Positions 1 through 12,200 of a DNA stretch of 64,000 nt are shown here, piece after piece. Position 1 is the stretch's first letter. Every line of letters starts with the position of its first letter. Where the stretch lies: contig CM043943.1 of assembly GCA_014529385.2 (NCBI GenBank), positions 159,668,247 through 159,732,246 of the forward strand, written 5' to 3'. The stretch comes from Adiantum capillus-veneris. Its lineage: Eukaryota; Streptophyta; Polypodiopsida; Polypodiales; Pteridaceae. A program made the translations under genes and the position numbers. Under the pieces are notes generated by a model. It was given only the letters and a program-made list of their open reading frames with translations. It was not told the DNA's origin and made no database searches.

Positions 1-228
1 ACCCTATTTTATCCATCTTTTCACATACATAAGTACTATGCCCACCAAGGTGTGCCCTCACTATTACGAGAAGGGAGACATGTACAAAACCCGGTTCAAC
101 AATGCACCAAACCTGGTTCAAATACCAAGTGCATCCACATGTGTACCACCATTATAATCCTTCAGATTTCTAAAAATCAATTAAGTTAATGCATAGGAGA
201 TGAGACGCATAGTTCCTTAAAGAAAGTG
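1..228. other. Unassigned left edge
   Basis: AT-rich sequence up to the target-site duplication of the first Copia element. I see no coding frame, RNA gene or repeat that I can support. Confidence 0.5.
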
Positions 229-233
229 ATGAC

Positions 234-461
234 TATTGGAATTAGGGTTGCAGGAAAACACACATAACTTGAGGAAGACGAAGGAAGCTCAAGGCACAAA
301 ACAGAGAGTATGTACTTAGTGTGCAATGGAAAGATAGATAGCCCTAGAATGAATGGGCCTATATACAATGCACGGGGGAGAAAACCTCCTAAAGAGGTAA
401 AAAATGCCCCGGTGGTCCTAAGTGTCTTCAAACACATCACTACCACATGTATATGGTAACA
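234..461 (-). repeat. 3' LTR of Copia A
   Basis: It starts TATTGGAATTAGGG (first bases mutated from TGTTGG) and ends TATATGGTAACA. It shares both ends and the block ACCTCCTAAAGAG with the right LTR, but is 228 bp against 129 bp: the right copy lacks about 100 bp between the shared start and the shared ACAATGCA block. Confidence 0.9.
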
Positions 462-473
462 AATCCCCCCTGG
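462..473 (-). other. Polypurine tract of Copia A
   Basis: On the minus strand this reads CCAGGGGGGATT immediately before the 3' LTR, the expected position and composition for the plus-strand primer of an LTR retrotransposon. Confidence 0.8.
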
Positions 474-536
474 AGTGATGCAGTGAACAAGAGCTAGCAC
501 ATGAGTAGAGGGAAGTGCCATGCCCTGATGACATGA

Positions 537-3500
537 TCATGAGTCCACAAAGGGGAGTAAGCCCAAAGCTTTGCAAAAAGCTTTGAACTTCTCACGAGAC
601 AATGTCTTTGTGAAAAGATCGGCAAGGTTGTCCTATGTTGGCATATAAGCCAAGCTGATCTCTTCTCCTGAGAGCCTCTCTTTGACATAGTGGTAATACA
701 CCTCAATGTTCTTTGTGCGAGCATGAAAAATTGGGTTCCTTGCAACTACCAATGTGCTCTAACTGTCACAAAAGATAGTGTTGGTAGTGTCCTTTCCAAG
801 ACCCAAATCAGCCATAAGGTGTTTGAGCCATACACACTCAACCGTAGCTATAAAGATATCCCTGTACTCAGTCTCACAACTAGAAGTGGCCATCATAGGT
901 TTCTTCTTGCTCAGCAATGATTTACATGAACTACCAAGCATGAAACAAGAACCACTTGTAGACACTTGCGTGTCAAAACAACCAGCCCAATATGAGTCCA
1001 AAAAAGCATGTAAGTCTGTCGACAATGATCCCCCCTTGGGGTAAAACAAGCCAAGATGTAAAGTGCCACCTGAGTAGCAAAAAATCCTCTTGACAGCCTG
1101 CCAATGCTTAGACCCTGGGCCATGCATAAATCTATTGACCTGTGATACTGAGAACTGAATATCTTGCCTCATGTTGCATACATAAATGAGGCATCCAACA
1201 ATAGTTTTCTAAAGAGTGTCATCTGCAGGATCACCAGCATCATGAAGACTCAATTTCAAACCTGTTTTCATGGGAGTGGCAATAGGTTTGCAATCCTCAA
1301 GTCCAAAGTTACATAGCAATGTCTCTAAGTAACTTTTCTGACACAAGGCAATACCACCATCACACTGCTTAAATTGTATATCCAAGTAATGATGCAACAG
1401 CCCCAAATCTTTCATCTTGAAATTAGCATTCAAATAAGCCTTAAATTCAGCAATATGTCTCTCATTTGGTCCAATGATCAGCAAATCATCTACGTAACGA
1501 ACCACAATGAGAAGTACATCACACTCACGCTTTACATACAATGTGCTTTCTGTTGGACTGTACAAGAGCCTCGTTTGACCAAATGAGTGTGAGCCTTCTC
1601 ATACCATGCACGAGGAGATTGCTTCAACCCATACAAAGCTTTGTTACATTTGCACACCTTATCCTCTTGTCCTTTGTTGACAAAACCGCAAGCATGCATT
1701 ACATAAACTTCCTCAAATATATCACCATTCAAGAAAGAAGTAACAATGTCTGATTGATGTACATCCCAACCAAAATGAGCTGCCAGTGCACATAGAAAAT
1801 TCATAGTAGTCATATGACAGGTGGGAGCAAAAGTCTCTTCATAATCGATGCCTTTTGCTGTGCATAACCCTTTGCAACAGTCAAAACATCTGGCTTGCGT
1901 TTCAACTTGTAAACCCACTTTGTACCAATGGCCTTTTTGCTAGGAGTCAAATCACATGAAGTCCATGTGTCATTTTCTTTAAGTGCATCATATTCTCATT
2001 GCATGGCAGCCATCCAATTTTTTGAGTTCTGTGCTTGAGTCTAGACACAACCAAAGCATAACAATCTGATGCATAAGATGCATGGCAAGAGCCTGAATGA
2101 GTACGACTAGACAAAGGTGCATCCAATTTACTGTCATGCAATGTATGCACCAACCATTTTGGCATACCTCTAGCCTGCTCATTTTCAACCCTTTCCTCAT
2201 CAAGTACATCATGTACATCTGCATCAGTAATAGGCTGATCTATAACATTTTCAGAAACCCCCAATATGCTGTACATTTTCCTCGTTGGAATTTACATTCG
2301 AACTTCCACCACTAAAAGGAGGCAACAAAGTGTCATAAATGTTCTGTGAGCCTACATTACTGTCTCTAGTACATGACAACAAGGGATGAACAGAATCTTC
2401 CACAAACATAACATCCTGTGAAACTAGAATACTCTTTGTTTGTGGATATGATACAACCTATAACCATTGCTTTTAGCACTATAATGAACAAAAATACATT
2501 CCACAGCCTTATCATCCAATTTTTTGTGTTGTGTTTGTGGCACCAAAGCATATGTCAAATAGCCAAAAACACACATGTGCTCAATAGAAGGTTTTCTATC
2601 ATGCCATGCTTCATATGGAGTAATAGACTACACAGCTTTTGTAGGACACCTATTTAGTACATAAGTGGCACACATGACGGCCTCAAGCCAAAAAGAATGC
2701 GGAAAAGCTTGACTTTTGACCATACATCGTGCCATTTTTGTAAGTGACCTATTTTTCCTCTTAGCAACACCATTTTACTGAGGCATATAAGGCACTGTAC
2801 ATTGGTTTTTTATCCCACGACTAGCCAGAAATGCATTAAATTCGTGAGACATATACTCCCCCCCTTGATCGGAACAGAGGGTGCCCATAGTACATTTTGA
2901 GACACTTTCAACCATAGCCAGAAATTGTTTGAAGCACATAAAAACTTCGGGCTTCGCTTTAAGCAAAAATACCCATGCATGCCAATAGTAATCATCAATG
3001 GAAGCTACAAAGTAAAGGTAATTTCCCAAGGATGGAGTTTGCATTGGCCCACAAACATCACTATGCACAAGCTACAATCTGCATGTGGCCCTAATTGAAC
3101 CATCGTTTGGAAACTTAGAACGTGCATCTTACCCAAAATACAACCTTCACAAACATGTTTGACAGGTGCTTCAAGAGGTGGTAAAGAAGCAACCGTATTA
3201 GATTTTTGTAAACACAGCAAACTAGCAAAATTTAGATGACCAAAACGTGCATGCCAAAGTTTTGCATTTTAAAAAGCCTTTGAATCTGCAATTGCATTTG
3301 CAAAATTTTGCCCACACTTGTCATATAAAGTAAGCTTATACATCCCACGGCGTAAAATGCCACATGCAACAATTTCATAACCGAAACTGAGATCATGTAC
3401 TATACATCTGTCATCAACAAATTTGACTACAAGACCAAGTCTAGCAAGTACAGATATAGACAAAAGATTCTTCTTGATCTCAGGTACATAAAGTGCATTG

Positions 3501-3850
3501 ACAAGTGTGAAAGAACTGCCATTTGCAGTAGTAAGCACAATCTTTCCAACTCCCTGAACCGGATAAGAAGCATTGTTGGCACAAGTAGCTGAATTTCCAT
3601 GAGGGACAGACTCAATGGAGGTGAAAAAATCACGATGTGGGTAATGTGCTTTGTAACACCGGTGTGAAAATACCACAAATGTGAATCTGCAGTAACTGAC
3701 ATGCATGCATCATGGACAACAGGATTGTAGGTACACTTTGCACTAAAAGCCCATTCTGGATCAACATCAGCATCACAGTCTCCTTTCACAGAAGACTCAA
3801 CAATAGATGCATTTGTAGTTGAACCAGCATTTGCAGTGGAACCACCCTCT
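537..3850 (-). pseudogene. Copia A pol relic (protease, integrase, RT, RNase H)
   Basis: Pieces in several frames follow the Copia order on the minus strand. Near 3680 is a decayed protease site (WYFHTG in place of W-x-x-DSG). At 3120-3230 is the GAG-pre-integrase CxxC region (HVCEGCILGKM). At 2775-3068 is the integrase core with DQGGEY and the CTVPYMPQ segment. At 1950-2270 is the linker. At 1532-1918 is the RT start (DYEETFAP, DVHQSDIVTSFLNGDIFEEVY), and near 1490 the catalytic YVDDLL. RNase H lies at 759-1172 and continues in another frame (LADLFTKTLS) to a stop at 537-539. Stops and frameshifts separate these pieces, so no functional polyprotein can be made. Confidence 0.9.
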
Positions 3851-4750
3851 TTCTTCTTAGCCTCTTTTGCCTTCAACTTAGGACACTGTTTGATCAAGCG
3901 ATCATTAGCTTTACAATAATGGCAACACATCTTCTTTTTGCCCTTATCACTAGAATTTCCAAAGGAATTTCTGCCAGCAGAAGCATTAGGAATAGGTGAT
4001 TTTCCACTCATAACAGAAGAACCATAAGAAGTGGCTGCATTGCTATTATCACCCTTTCTTTGAGTGACAATAAAAGCCTGTTCAAATGCACGCTGCCTAG
4101 TCTTGTTTTTTCTGGGAAGTGACTCTTGCAACAACAATGTGCATAATGCATCAAACTTGACAACTTCAGGATTTCCTTGGTTCATAAGTCTCCAAGTACT
4201 ATCAAAAGTCTGGTAAGGTATCAAGAACAATTTGCACAAGGGAACTGTCTAAAATGACTTCACCTACAAAAATAAATTGCTCAATGATATCCTCGACACC
4301 AACAAGGAAAGTGTCCATATCATCTTCCTCATGCATAATCTTTGACTCCAACACTTTACACAACAATGCAATTTTTGCCTCATTGCGGCTTGCATAAAGA
4401 CCAGCTAGAATATCCCAAGCCTGTTTTGAAGATTTCATTGAACAAATGTGAGGAGTTAATGGTGCGCTTCACAAAAAATGCAATCAACACATGAGCCTGT
4501 GCATCCTTTACATCCCAACGAGCTTGTTCTACCATAGGCAAAACAAATCTAACAGCAGCAAGACCTGCAACATCCTCAACATCGCCTACATCCTCAGAAT
4601 CAAGACGTACATCAATTCCCTACACAATATTTTAGATGCCCTTTGACACAAGAACATGCTGCATCATGTAAGGCCACGTAGGGTAATTGTCCAATCCAAT
4701 CTATTCTTAGTAGCAAACATCTTGAACACGTCTGTGTTGTTGTTAGCCAT
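3851..4750 (-). pseudogene. Copia A gag relic
   Basis: The frame begins at an ATG at 4750-4748 (MANNNTDVFKMF) about 350 bp downstream of the primer-binding site, the normal place for gag. A UBN2-type gag segment with 'SKQAWDILAGLYASRNEAKI' lies at 4202-4438, and a zinc knuckle lies near 3886-3930. In that knuckle (CHYCKANDRLIKQC) the usual histidine is arginine, so the CCHC site is broken; the sister copy at 6320-6370 keeps the histidine. Internal stops and a frame change near 4240 make it a pseudogene. Gag would form the cytoplasmic virus-like particle. Confidence 0.85.
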
Positions 4751-5095
4751 GGTAAATGCTACACTTGATGTGAAAACTGCTCAAAAAGAGGAGAAACAAA
4801 GCCACAACAACACATGCTACATAGCACAAACCGTAGATGATTGTAAGGGACATGTTATGCAGAAAAAGACACTGACAAAAATTTTGCACAAAATGATGAA
4901 ATAGCCTATGAAGTACTGCCTGTAGTGAAAACGGAGGCCGAAATGAGCCCGAATCAGGACTAAGCTCTACAGGCTCTACAAGCTTACCCAAAAACAATTT
5001 TGACTTGCGAACGCTTGCCAAAGCTCACAAAAATGGGAGAAATTGAGTAGGTGTGTGCGCTGGAGCTACTGGTGACTAAGCCCAAGAGGACGCAA

Positions 5096-5111
5096 CCTGC
5101 TCTGATATCAA
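5096..5111 (-). other. Primer-binding site of Copia A
   Basis: The minus strand reads TTGATATCAGAGC next to the right (5') LTR, one to two changes from TGGTATCAGAGC, the complement of plant initiator tRNA-Met. Confidence 0.85.
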
Positions 5112-5112
5112 T

Positions 5113-5241
5113 TGTTGGAATTAGGGTTTCTGATGGGCGTATTTACAATGCATGAGGGAAAAAACCTCCTAAAGAGAGCAAAAATGTCACGATGGTCCTA
5201 AGTGTGTTCACACACATCATTACCACATGTATATGGTAACA
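5113..5241 (-). repeat. 5' LTR of Copia A, internally shortened
   Basis: It runs from TGTTGGAATTAGGG to TATATGGTAACA and is flanked by ATGAC. About 100 bp present in the left LTR are missing. The two LTRs are identical at integration, so this is a later deletion or a sign of recombination. Confidence 0.9.
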
Positions 5242-5526
5242 ATGACCCACATCCATAAGTATTTAGACACTACCCCAAACCACATAGTTTGGATGTAAGG
5301 ATTACACTACTTTTTATTGCATCAAATTCAATCTTTATAAGCCATATGCAATCACCTAATGTAGCCTCTATTAGGTTCCCTAATCAAATATCATGCTCTA
5401 TCGTGTAAGCTTTACCTTATGGGGCTGTTTGTTGAGGTAAGCACATAACTTGTACTCATGGTGAGAACAAACCCTTAAGCCAAGCATGCACCATTTATGT
5501 GCATAGTTACATTTTTTCCTATAAGC

Positions 5527-6010
5527 CTCATACATGCTTCTTTACTATATACATATGCTACACAATTATAGTCACATGCTATTTGGTGTAACTAACATGC
5601 TACTTGACCTTTCCCATATGTGATGCATATCACTTTTCAACATTTATTGCCACCTTCCAATTTGAGCTTATATAAGGCCACCATGCTTAACTTGTCTTGC
5701 TCTCTCTCCCTTTCTCTCTCTCTCTCTCTCTCTAATTCTAATAAACAAAGCAATTTTATTATCTTTTATATTGAGTAAATTCTCTCTAATACTTATTCTT
5801 ACTTGCTATAAACATCTTATTATGATGAATTCCTCAATGGAAACCTCACATATGCTTCTTTACTATGCACATATGCTACACAATTATATTGACATGCTAT
5901 TTGGTGTAGCCTACATGCTACTTGACTTTTTTCCTACATGTTGGTGCGTATCACTTTCCAATATTTATTGCCACCTTCCATTTTGAGCCTATATAAGGCC
6001 ACCATGCTTA

Positions 6011-6057
<47 letters not shown>

Positions 6058-6166
6058 ATTCTAATTCTAATCAATCAAGCAAGTTTATGTCCTTTTACAT
6101 CGAGTATATTCTCTCCAATACTTATTCTTAATTGTTATAAACCTTTTATTATGATGAATGCCTCAT
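5527..6166 (+). repeat. Tandem duplication (2 x ~320 bp) with TATA and CT tract
   Basis: Two diverged direct copies (about 5527-5843 and 5848-6166) share ATATGCTACACAATTATA, GACATGCTATTTGGTGTA, TATATAAGGCCACCATGCTTA split across blocks, a CT tract, and TTATTATGATGAATnCCTCA. Each holds a TATATAAGG box roughly 20-40 bp before a (CT)n run (5701-5733; 6016-6056), a plant core-promoter-like layout. No start codon-led gene follows the first copy. It might be the decayed leader or LTR of the Copia B relic that begins just downstream, but I could not match it to the LTR of element A. Confidence 0.7.
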
Positions 6167-6180
6167 GAATGGTCTATCCA

Positions 6181-6481
6181 TCTTAGGCATTACGATTTAA
6201 ATGGTTAAGCAACGTAATGTTGATTAGATTTTTGTTGCTACACAAAGAAGAGGTACCGATTACAATGCCTCCCACAATAGCAATGCATTTGGTAGATAGA
6301 AAAGAAAATCTATGTTGTAGCTATTGCCAAGCCGCTCATCATCTAATAAAGCAATGTCCTAAGCTAACTGATAAAGAGACACACAAGAAAGAAAATGAAT
6401 ATTCTTCAAATGTAATGATTTTATTTACAAATTCTATTTTTGATGCAAATCAGATTTTAGTGTGTACTGTTAGTGAGATCC
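6181..6481 (+). pseudogene. Copia B gag fragment, left half of split relic
   Basis: The plus-strand frame carries an intact CCHC zinc knuckle (CSYCQAAHHLIKQC) followed by PKLTDKE, closely matching the knuckle and PKLKAKE of Copia A. The frame stops abruptly at 6481, where the long LTR of Gypsy G begins. Its continuation resumes at 17742. No LTR or primer-binding site for this relic is visible upstream. Confidence 0.85.
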
Positions 6482-6906
6482 TTCTATTGAGGCGGTTCGG
6501 GGCGGACAACAAGAGAGGCGACCTCTAAACACCCCTCAAGGCTCCCGCGCTGCTCAATTGGGGTTGGGGCAACCACAAGCAAGAAACAACAACAACAAAC
6601 TCACAGCCAAACAGGTGAAAGGGCACCATATGGTATGCGAACTAGGACGCAGGAAGAGAGATTTTGTCACACCCAAGATGATGCGCCACAAAACACACAC
6701 ACGCAATCTCACACCAAGACACACACCAAATGGAGCAGAGAGAGCTAGAGAAAGGGGAAAAGAGAAAGAGGAACGGAACTTGTGTAATATCTTGTTTGTG
6801 ACTTGCAAATGGAGATGGTTCGTTATGATGCTATCATAGAGCTTGTACGAAGCTAACCCAATGTTTAGTGAATGCTAAACATTTCCAACACACATACATT
6901 GTCTTA

Positions 6907-7230
6907 GGGTGTGGGAGACCTCTCACCACAATACCCTCTTACAATGGACACAAAATTGGAAATGAAAACACACTAAAAGACTTCTCAAACAAGATCAAAT
7001 GATAGAAACTTAAAATACACAAGTCACCTTGGATTCATCAAACCGTATTGAGAAGTGGAAGGACGAAGGGTGTGGGAGACCTCTCACCACAATACCCTAT
7101 TACAATGGACACAAAATTGGCAATGAAAACACACTAAAACACTTTCTCAAACAAGATCAAATGATAGAAACTTAAAATACACAAGTCACCTTGGATTCAC
7201 CAAACCGTATTGCACAAGTGGAAGGACGAA
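6907..7230. repeat. 161-bp tandem duplication inside left LTR of G
   Basis: The block starting GGGTGTGGGAGACCTCTC at 6907 recurs at 7068 with few changes. The right LTR has a single copy near 15555-15715. This accounts for most of the length difference between the LTRs and shows a rearrangement after integration. Confidence 0.88.
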
Positions 7231-7664
7231 GATTTGAACATCTATTCATGCCTTTGATACACCAAACTTCAATTTATTGATAATGAAGGAACATATACAA
7301 TATTGGTTTTGAGATTTTGAACTCACGCTCTCTCACTTGTATTGTGTAGCTTGAAAGCTTCTTTCACACCAAAAGTGAAGCTCACAAAGTGGTTTCTACA
7401 CCTAAGTCTCCCCTCCCGCATAGGTGTCGGGGTGCTATGTGAGATATTGGGCCTTATTTACAACAATGAGAGGGGCCTATTTATAGGTTGGAGACCTCTC
7501 ATTAAGATTATTGGAAATCCTAATTACAAGCTAACAAACCAAGATTATGATTTTTTCTAATTATCAAAACATTGTGGGCCTTCTTTGTCTGCTTGAGTAA
7601 TGGATGTGGGCTCAAAGGAGAGCATTATTGATGGTAGATAAGGTGAAAGTAGAGCTTTAAGGAA

Positions 7665-7668
<4 letters not shown>

Positions 7669-7720
<52 letters not shown>
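7669..7720. repeat. (GA)n microsatellite in left LTR of G
   Basis: About 26 GA units. The equivalent site in the right LTR (16151-16203) also has a GA array, so the repeat was present in the element before insertion. Confidence 0.97.
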
Positions 7721-7722
<2 letters not shown>

Positions 7723-9263
7723 ACTATGCCCATGTCTTGAGGTGAGGTGTCTTTATGATTAGGTCAATGGCTATTTTGTGTTAGTATGTCAGTGGTTAGT
7801 GTTAGTAATCATTAGAAAGTTAAGGATATATTTACAATGGGTAGAGTGACGTGGATGGTTGAAGTAAGATGGTTCAATGAAGTAAGGAAATCCTTGTGCT
7901 AGTGAAGCTTGAAAAAGTTTTGGACTTACTTGTGTAGGTTCTCAAAATGACTATCGATCGTCTTCTTCTCCTTCTCTTCTTTATTCCACCGCCGCCAAGG
8001 TTGATTATCGTGAGGAAAATGGCAATTTGGTTGTTGATATTTCTCAATTTGTAGAGGTTAAGCATGGTTTACATGCTGAACTTTATGTATATAGATAAGG
8101 GGTAAGATGGAATTGTACTTTGAAAGTAATAGAGAGAGGCATAGAGATGGTGTATGTACATGTAGAGCTCATATGAGAGCTATGTAAGTAAGAGGGGAGG
8201 TTAATGGTGAAGAAGGTGAGAGAAAGCATGGAAGGTGCAGGTTTGAGTGAGAAATTTAGAGGAATGAGTGTGTGTGTCTATGTGTGTGTGTAGAAGTGTG
8301 GAAAGAGGTGAGAGAAGACTATGGGCTACTTGTGAGAAAAGTGGGAAGACTGGGGTCCAATAAAAAAATCATATCTCATCGGTGGTAGGTGATTATTAGC
8401 TCTTGGTCCACATTTTGTCGTTTGATCACCAGTTAAAGTTCAGAGTGGAAATGAATATAAAAAATCCCACCAAAAAGCCTATTTTTTTTTCACAAAAAAA
8501 GTCTTCAATGGCCTTGTGCTTGTTGAATTTTCATAAGACTCCAAAGGTGAGGTCCTCCTTGCATTAGAGCATGACCTAATTGATTCTTAGGGGTTTGAAA
8601 ATATGCATGGTCATGGATTTTTCATAAATTCAATATATAGATATGATGGAAGAAAAACATGCTAGTATATATAAACAATTCATGGAATTTAGAATAGTGT
8701 GGGCTATATATATAAAAAGTAAATGTATGAAATATAGAGAATCAAATGAGGATGGCCCTTATTTGTTTTTATTGATGTATATTTACTTACAATAGGTAAG
8801 AAAGAATACCTTTAGAAAATAGGAATTTAGTGAAAGGCAATGACTGATGGTGGAAGCTATTTTTTGAGGTTTTTCCTTGGATGGATTCACACCAAAGATA
8901 AGAGAATCTTGCATGAAATGATTTTTTATAGAATACATAGGTAAGAAAGATCATGTTAATGGTGAGTAAATATACGTACCATACTTAGGTAAATAACACA
9001 CACCTGGACAGAAATACAATTATAAACAATGGAATACTTATACACAAAAGGGCCATAATATACTTTGACTGTTTTTTTTTTTTTTTCTCAACTAGCCTAG
9101 TGACTAGCTAAGGGAGGGTTTTTAAGAAGATATGGGAAAAGTCTCCTAACTTACACACGCCTATGTGCAATGAAAAGGTGAGGATAGACACACTGTTTGA
9201 GTGATTTTGATAGGGTGAGGTAGCTCACTATGGAAATTACGGAGAGCCAAAAAAGGGCTATCA

Positions 9264-9279
9264 TTAGCCCTTTCCCAGG
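9264..9279 (-). other. Polypurine tract of Gypsy G
   Basis: The minus strand reads CCTGGGAAAGGGCTAA directly before the 3' LTR start TGATAGCC. Position and purine content fit the plus-strand primer. Confidence 0.75.
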
Positions 9280-12200
9280 ATGATGGTATATTCATGTACC
9301 ATCAAAAGGCATATTTTCCAATAGAGTGTTTCTGAGTCCTCTATGATATCTGGTCCCTTAACAGGATTTTCATTGTGTGGGTTCTTGTCACACGCATGCT
9401 TCATGCAACAAAACTTACATGAGATAGTCGCTCTTTGACAGTTCTTTAGTAGATCCTTTGGTACAGGGCGACTCAAATAGGGCTTCAGACGATACCCGTT
9501 TACCTTCATGGAGTGCTCTTTACCATTCAAGTCCATAAGCTGATAGTAACTTGAATTGAAAGCCTTCTTGACTATGTACGGTCCTTGCCATCTAATTTCA
9601 AACTTGGCATCAAAACAATTGTCGAGTCAATTGTCATACCTTAGTACAAGCTCTCCTTCCTTGATACCTTTGTCCTTGAGGTTCTTGTCAAGCTTCTCCT
9701 TTGCTTGTATAGCTTTCCTTTTGTAGCACTTTTAAACTAATTCTCTTTTCCACTCAAGCTCCACTAATGTAAGAAGTCGATCCATCCATACCCCTTGATC
9801 ATCTTGTGCACCTTTGCCATGAAGCCGTATTGTTGGGATGTTGAGCTCGATAGGTTGCAAAGCCTCTCGACCATACACCAAGCAAAATGGCGTGAACTCT
9901 GTTGCCTCCCTATATGTGGTTCGATATGCCCACAAGGCACCATCCAAGAAGTTATCCCATAACTTTGTTTTGTTTTGCACCATCTTTCTAATGATGCCTA
10001 CAATGACACCATTAGCCTTCTCCACCAAACCATTTGACTATGGGTAGTAGGGTGTGCTATGAAGATGTAGAATGTGAAGCTCTTCACAATCTTTTGTGAG
10101 TAAACGCTTCTTGAACCCTGGACCATTATCAAAAACAATCTCCAGAGATGTGCCAAATCTACAACAAAAATTAGTGTAGACAAACCTGCTCACTGTTTTC
10201 CCATTTACCCTTGCTACACTTTGGGCTTCTACCCACCCACCTAGTCATGTAATCTACAACCACTAGAATGTAGAATTTACCATTGTCTGTTCTAGGAAGA
10301 GGACCCATAGCATCAATGCACCATTTTTCAAAGGGTCCATTTACAAGAACCATTTTCCTCGGGCCATGCACCAACCTTCTATTTCCATTTACCTAACAAT
10401 TGTGACAGCTTTTACACCAATGTTGGACATCCACATGCAAGCTTGGCCAAACATACCCTGTAAGCAAAATCTTCTTCATGGTTAATTCTTGGGCAAAATG
10501 ACCACCACATGCCTCTTCATGAAAACCTTTTAGAATGGCTAGAATTTCCTCGATAGTTGGTACTCTTTTGCACACTCGATCCTTCCCTCTATGATAGAGG
10601 GAGACTTCTAGGAAGAGATAGAAACTTGCCTTCTTATGAGTCTCCTCTTTTGAGTTTTTTTGAAGTCTTGTGGAAACTCGCCCTCCAAAATGTAGCCAAT
10701 AATGGGAGCCAATCACTCCAATCCCTAGTATCTTTGTTGCTTGACTGCTGCTGCTACCATAATAACTTGCACTTCTTTCTCAACACATGTAACTGTTTGT
10801 TGTGCAAAAAAATTGGCATCTTCATTTTGTTTCCTAGATATAGTTGCACTTCTTCAAACTGATTAAACAACCTACGAATGTCATGAACTTTTGTCCTTAA
10901 GCTTTCATTCTTGCATGCTCAAATGCCTAAAATGTGCTTCACAATGAGAAGTGCATCCCCCTTTACCAAGAGACGGTGTATACCTTGGCAATGCACATCT
11001 TTAAACCATGACTAGTGTGTTGTATTTTGCTTCATGTTGCTAGTTGAGCCTGGTAGATTGAACTTCTCTTTCATGACCACCTCTCCACATGGGTTGAACA
11101 ACACTAGCCCTCCCCCTGCTTTTCCTGTGACTCGTCAAAAAGCTCCATAAAAAACAAGGTGAAACAATTAGGAATACTTTTTGGTGGTGGCAATGGTAAG
11201 GTCTTTATTTTAGGCACTTTAATCTCCTTTTCATGCACCCTATAAGTGAGAATCCCTGCCAATTGTGCATGCACACTATCCTCTACCTTGAAAGAGTATT
11301 GAAACTCTAGAAACTCCATAATCCACTTTGAGATTTTAGTACTAAGATTCATTTGAGATGACACCCAAGGGAACAAATTTTCTGCAGTGAGAATTACAAA
11401 AAAATTTGGTAGCAAGTAGGATCTAAACTTCCTCAACACAAACATGAGAAAAAGCATCATGAGTTCTGCCTCCGTGTAGCCTCTCTCCAAAGCATTCAAG
11501 ACCCTACTAGCAAAGTAGATGGGTCGCATCCTGGTACTGTGGGGATCTTGTTGAAGCAAAATAGAACCAATTATTTTTTTCCCAACACTTGAGCTAACAA
11601 AGAATTTGTACTCCCAACAAGGAGGCATAAGTGTTGGTAGTTCTGACAGAATGACTTTGATGTTACAAAATATTCTTCAAGATCATCAGACCAAACAAAA
11701 TCAACTTATTGTGTCAATTTCTACAAGAGGTAAAGTAACTCCGAGGCTAAGTGAATGAAGCGTGACATATACTTCACCTTTTGAATGAATGGGATGACCT
11801 CCTTAAGAGTCTTGGGTGATGGTAACTCAATAAGAGCCTTTGCCTTTCAATAACTTTATAGGAAACCTGTGATCAAGCTAGATCACTTCATCCTCACCTA
11901 TGTGGCATTTGTCGGGGTTGAGTTGACCTCCCATGTCATAGAGTTTCTTCAAAACTTCTTCTACCCTTCGTAGATGTAATGATTCAGAGCTATAAATGCA
12001 AAAATCATCAATAAAAACCCTAATGGACTTTCCAAAGAATGCTTGAAACACCATTTTCATGAAGCGTTGGAAAGTTGCAGGAGCATTTGTCAGGCCAAAT
12101 GTCATGACTCTAAAAGGATACCAACCCCACGGAGTGATGAAGGTTGTTTTCAATTGATCTTCTAATGCGATACCTATTTGAAAGTAGCTCGAGTAGCTAT

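Larger units (their letters stand above)
234..5241 (-). mobile_element. Copia element A, decayed, minus strand
   Basis: A Ty1/Copia LTR retrotransposon in the order gag, protease, integrase, RT, RNase H when read on the minus strand. It is bounded by the 5-bp target-site duplication ATGAC at 229-233 and 5242-5246, so both ends are the original integration points. LTRs lie at 234-461 and 5113-5241. A primer-binding site adjoins the right LTR and a G-rich polypurine tract adjoins the left LTR. The coding frames are broken many times, so it should not move on its own. The truncated plus-strand relic at 6181-6481/17742-19955 belongs to the same family: both carry a near-identical linker with the motif KLDAPLSS between integrase and RT. 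Confidence 0.93.
6482..9263 (-). repeat. 3' LTR of Gypsy G (2.78 kb)
   Basis: It begins TTCTATTGAGGCGG and ends GGCTATCA, and is collinear with 15135-17740. It carries a (GA)n array (7669-7720) and a 161-bp internal tandem duplication absent from the other LTR. Short open frames inside it recur in the partner LTR but look like chance translations of repeat DNA. Confidence 0.92.

Noticed and set aside
5527-6166. The 320-bp tandem copies as the LTR of Copia B
   Set aside because: They do not match the LTR of Copia A, show no TG...CA ends or primer site, and are adjacent to each other, with no coding region between them.
6554-6839. Overlapping 84- and 93-codon frames in the left LTR of G, also present near 15124-15497
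   Set aside because: They lie on both strands of LTR sequence, differ in length between the two LTRs and carry no domain. Recurrence reflects the LTR duplication, not a gene.
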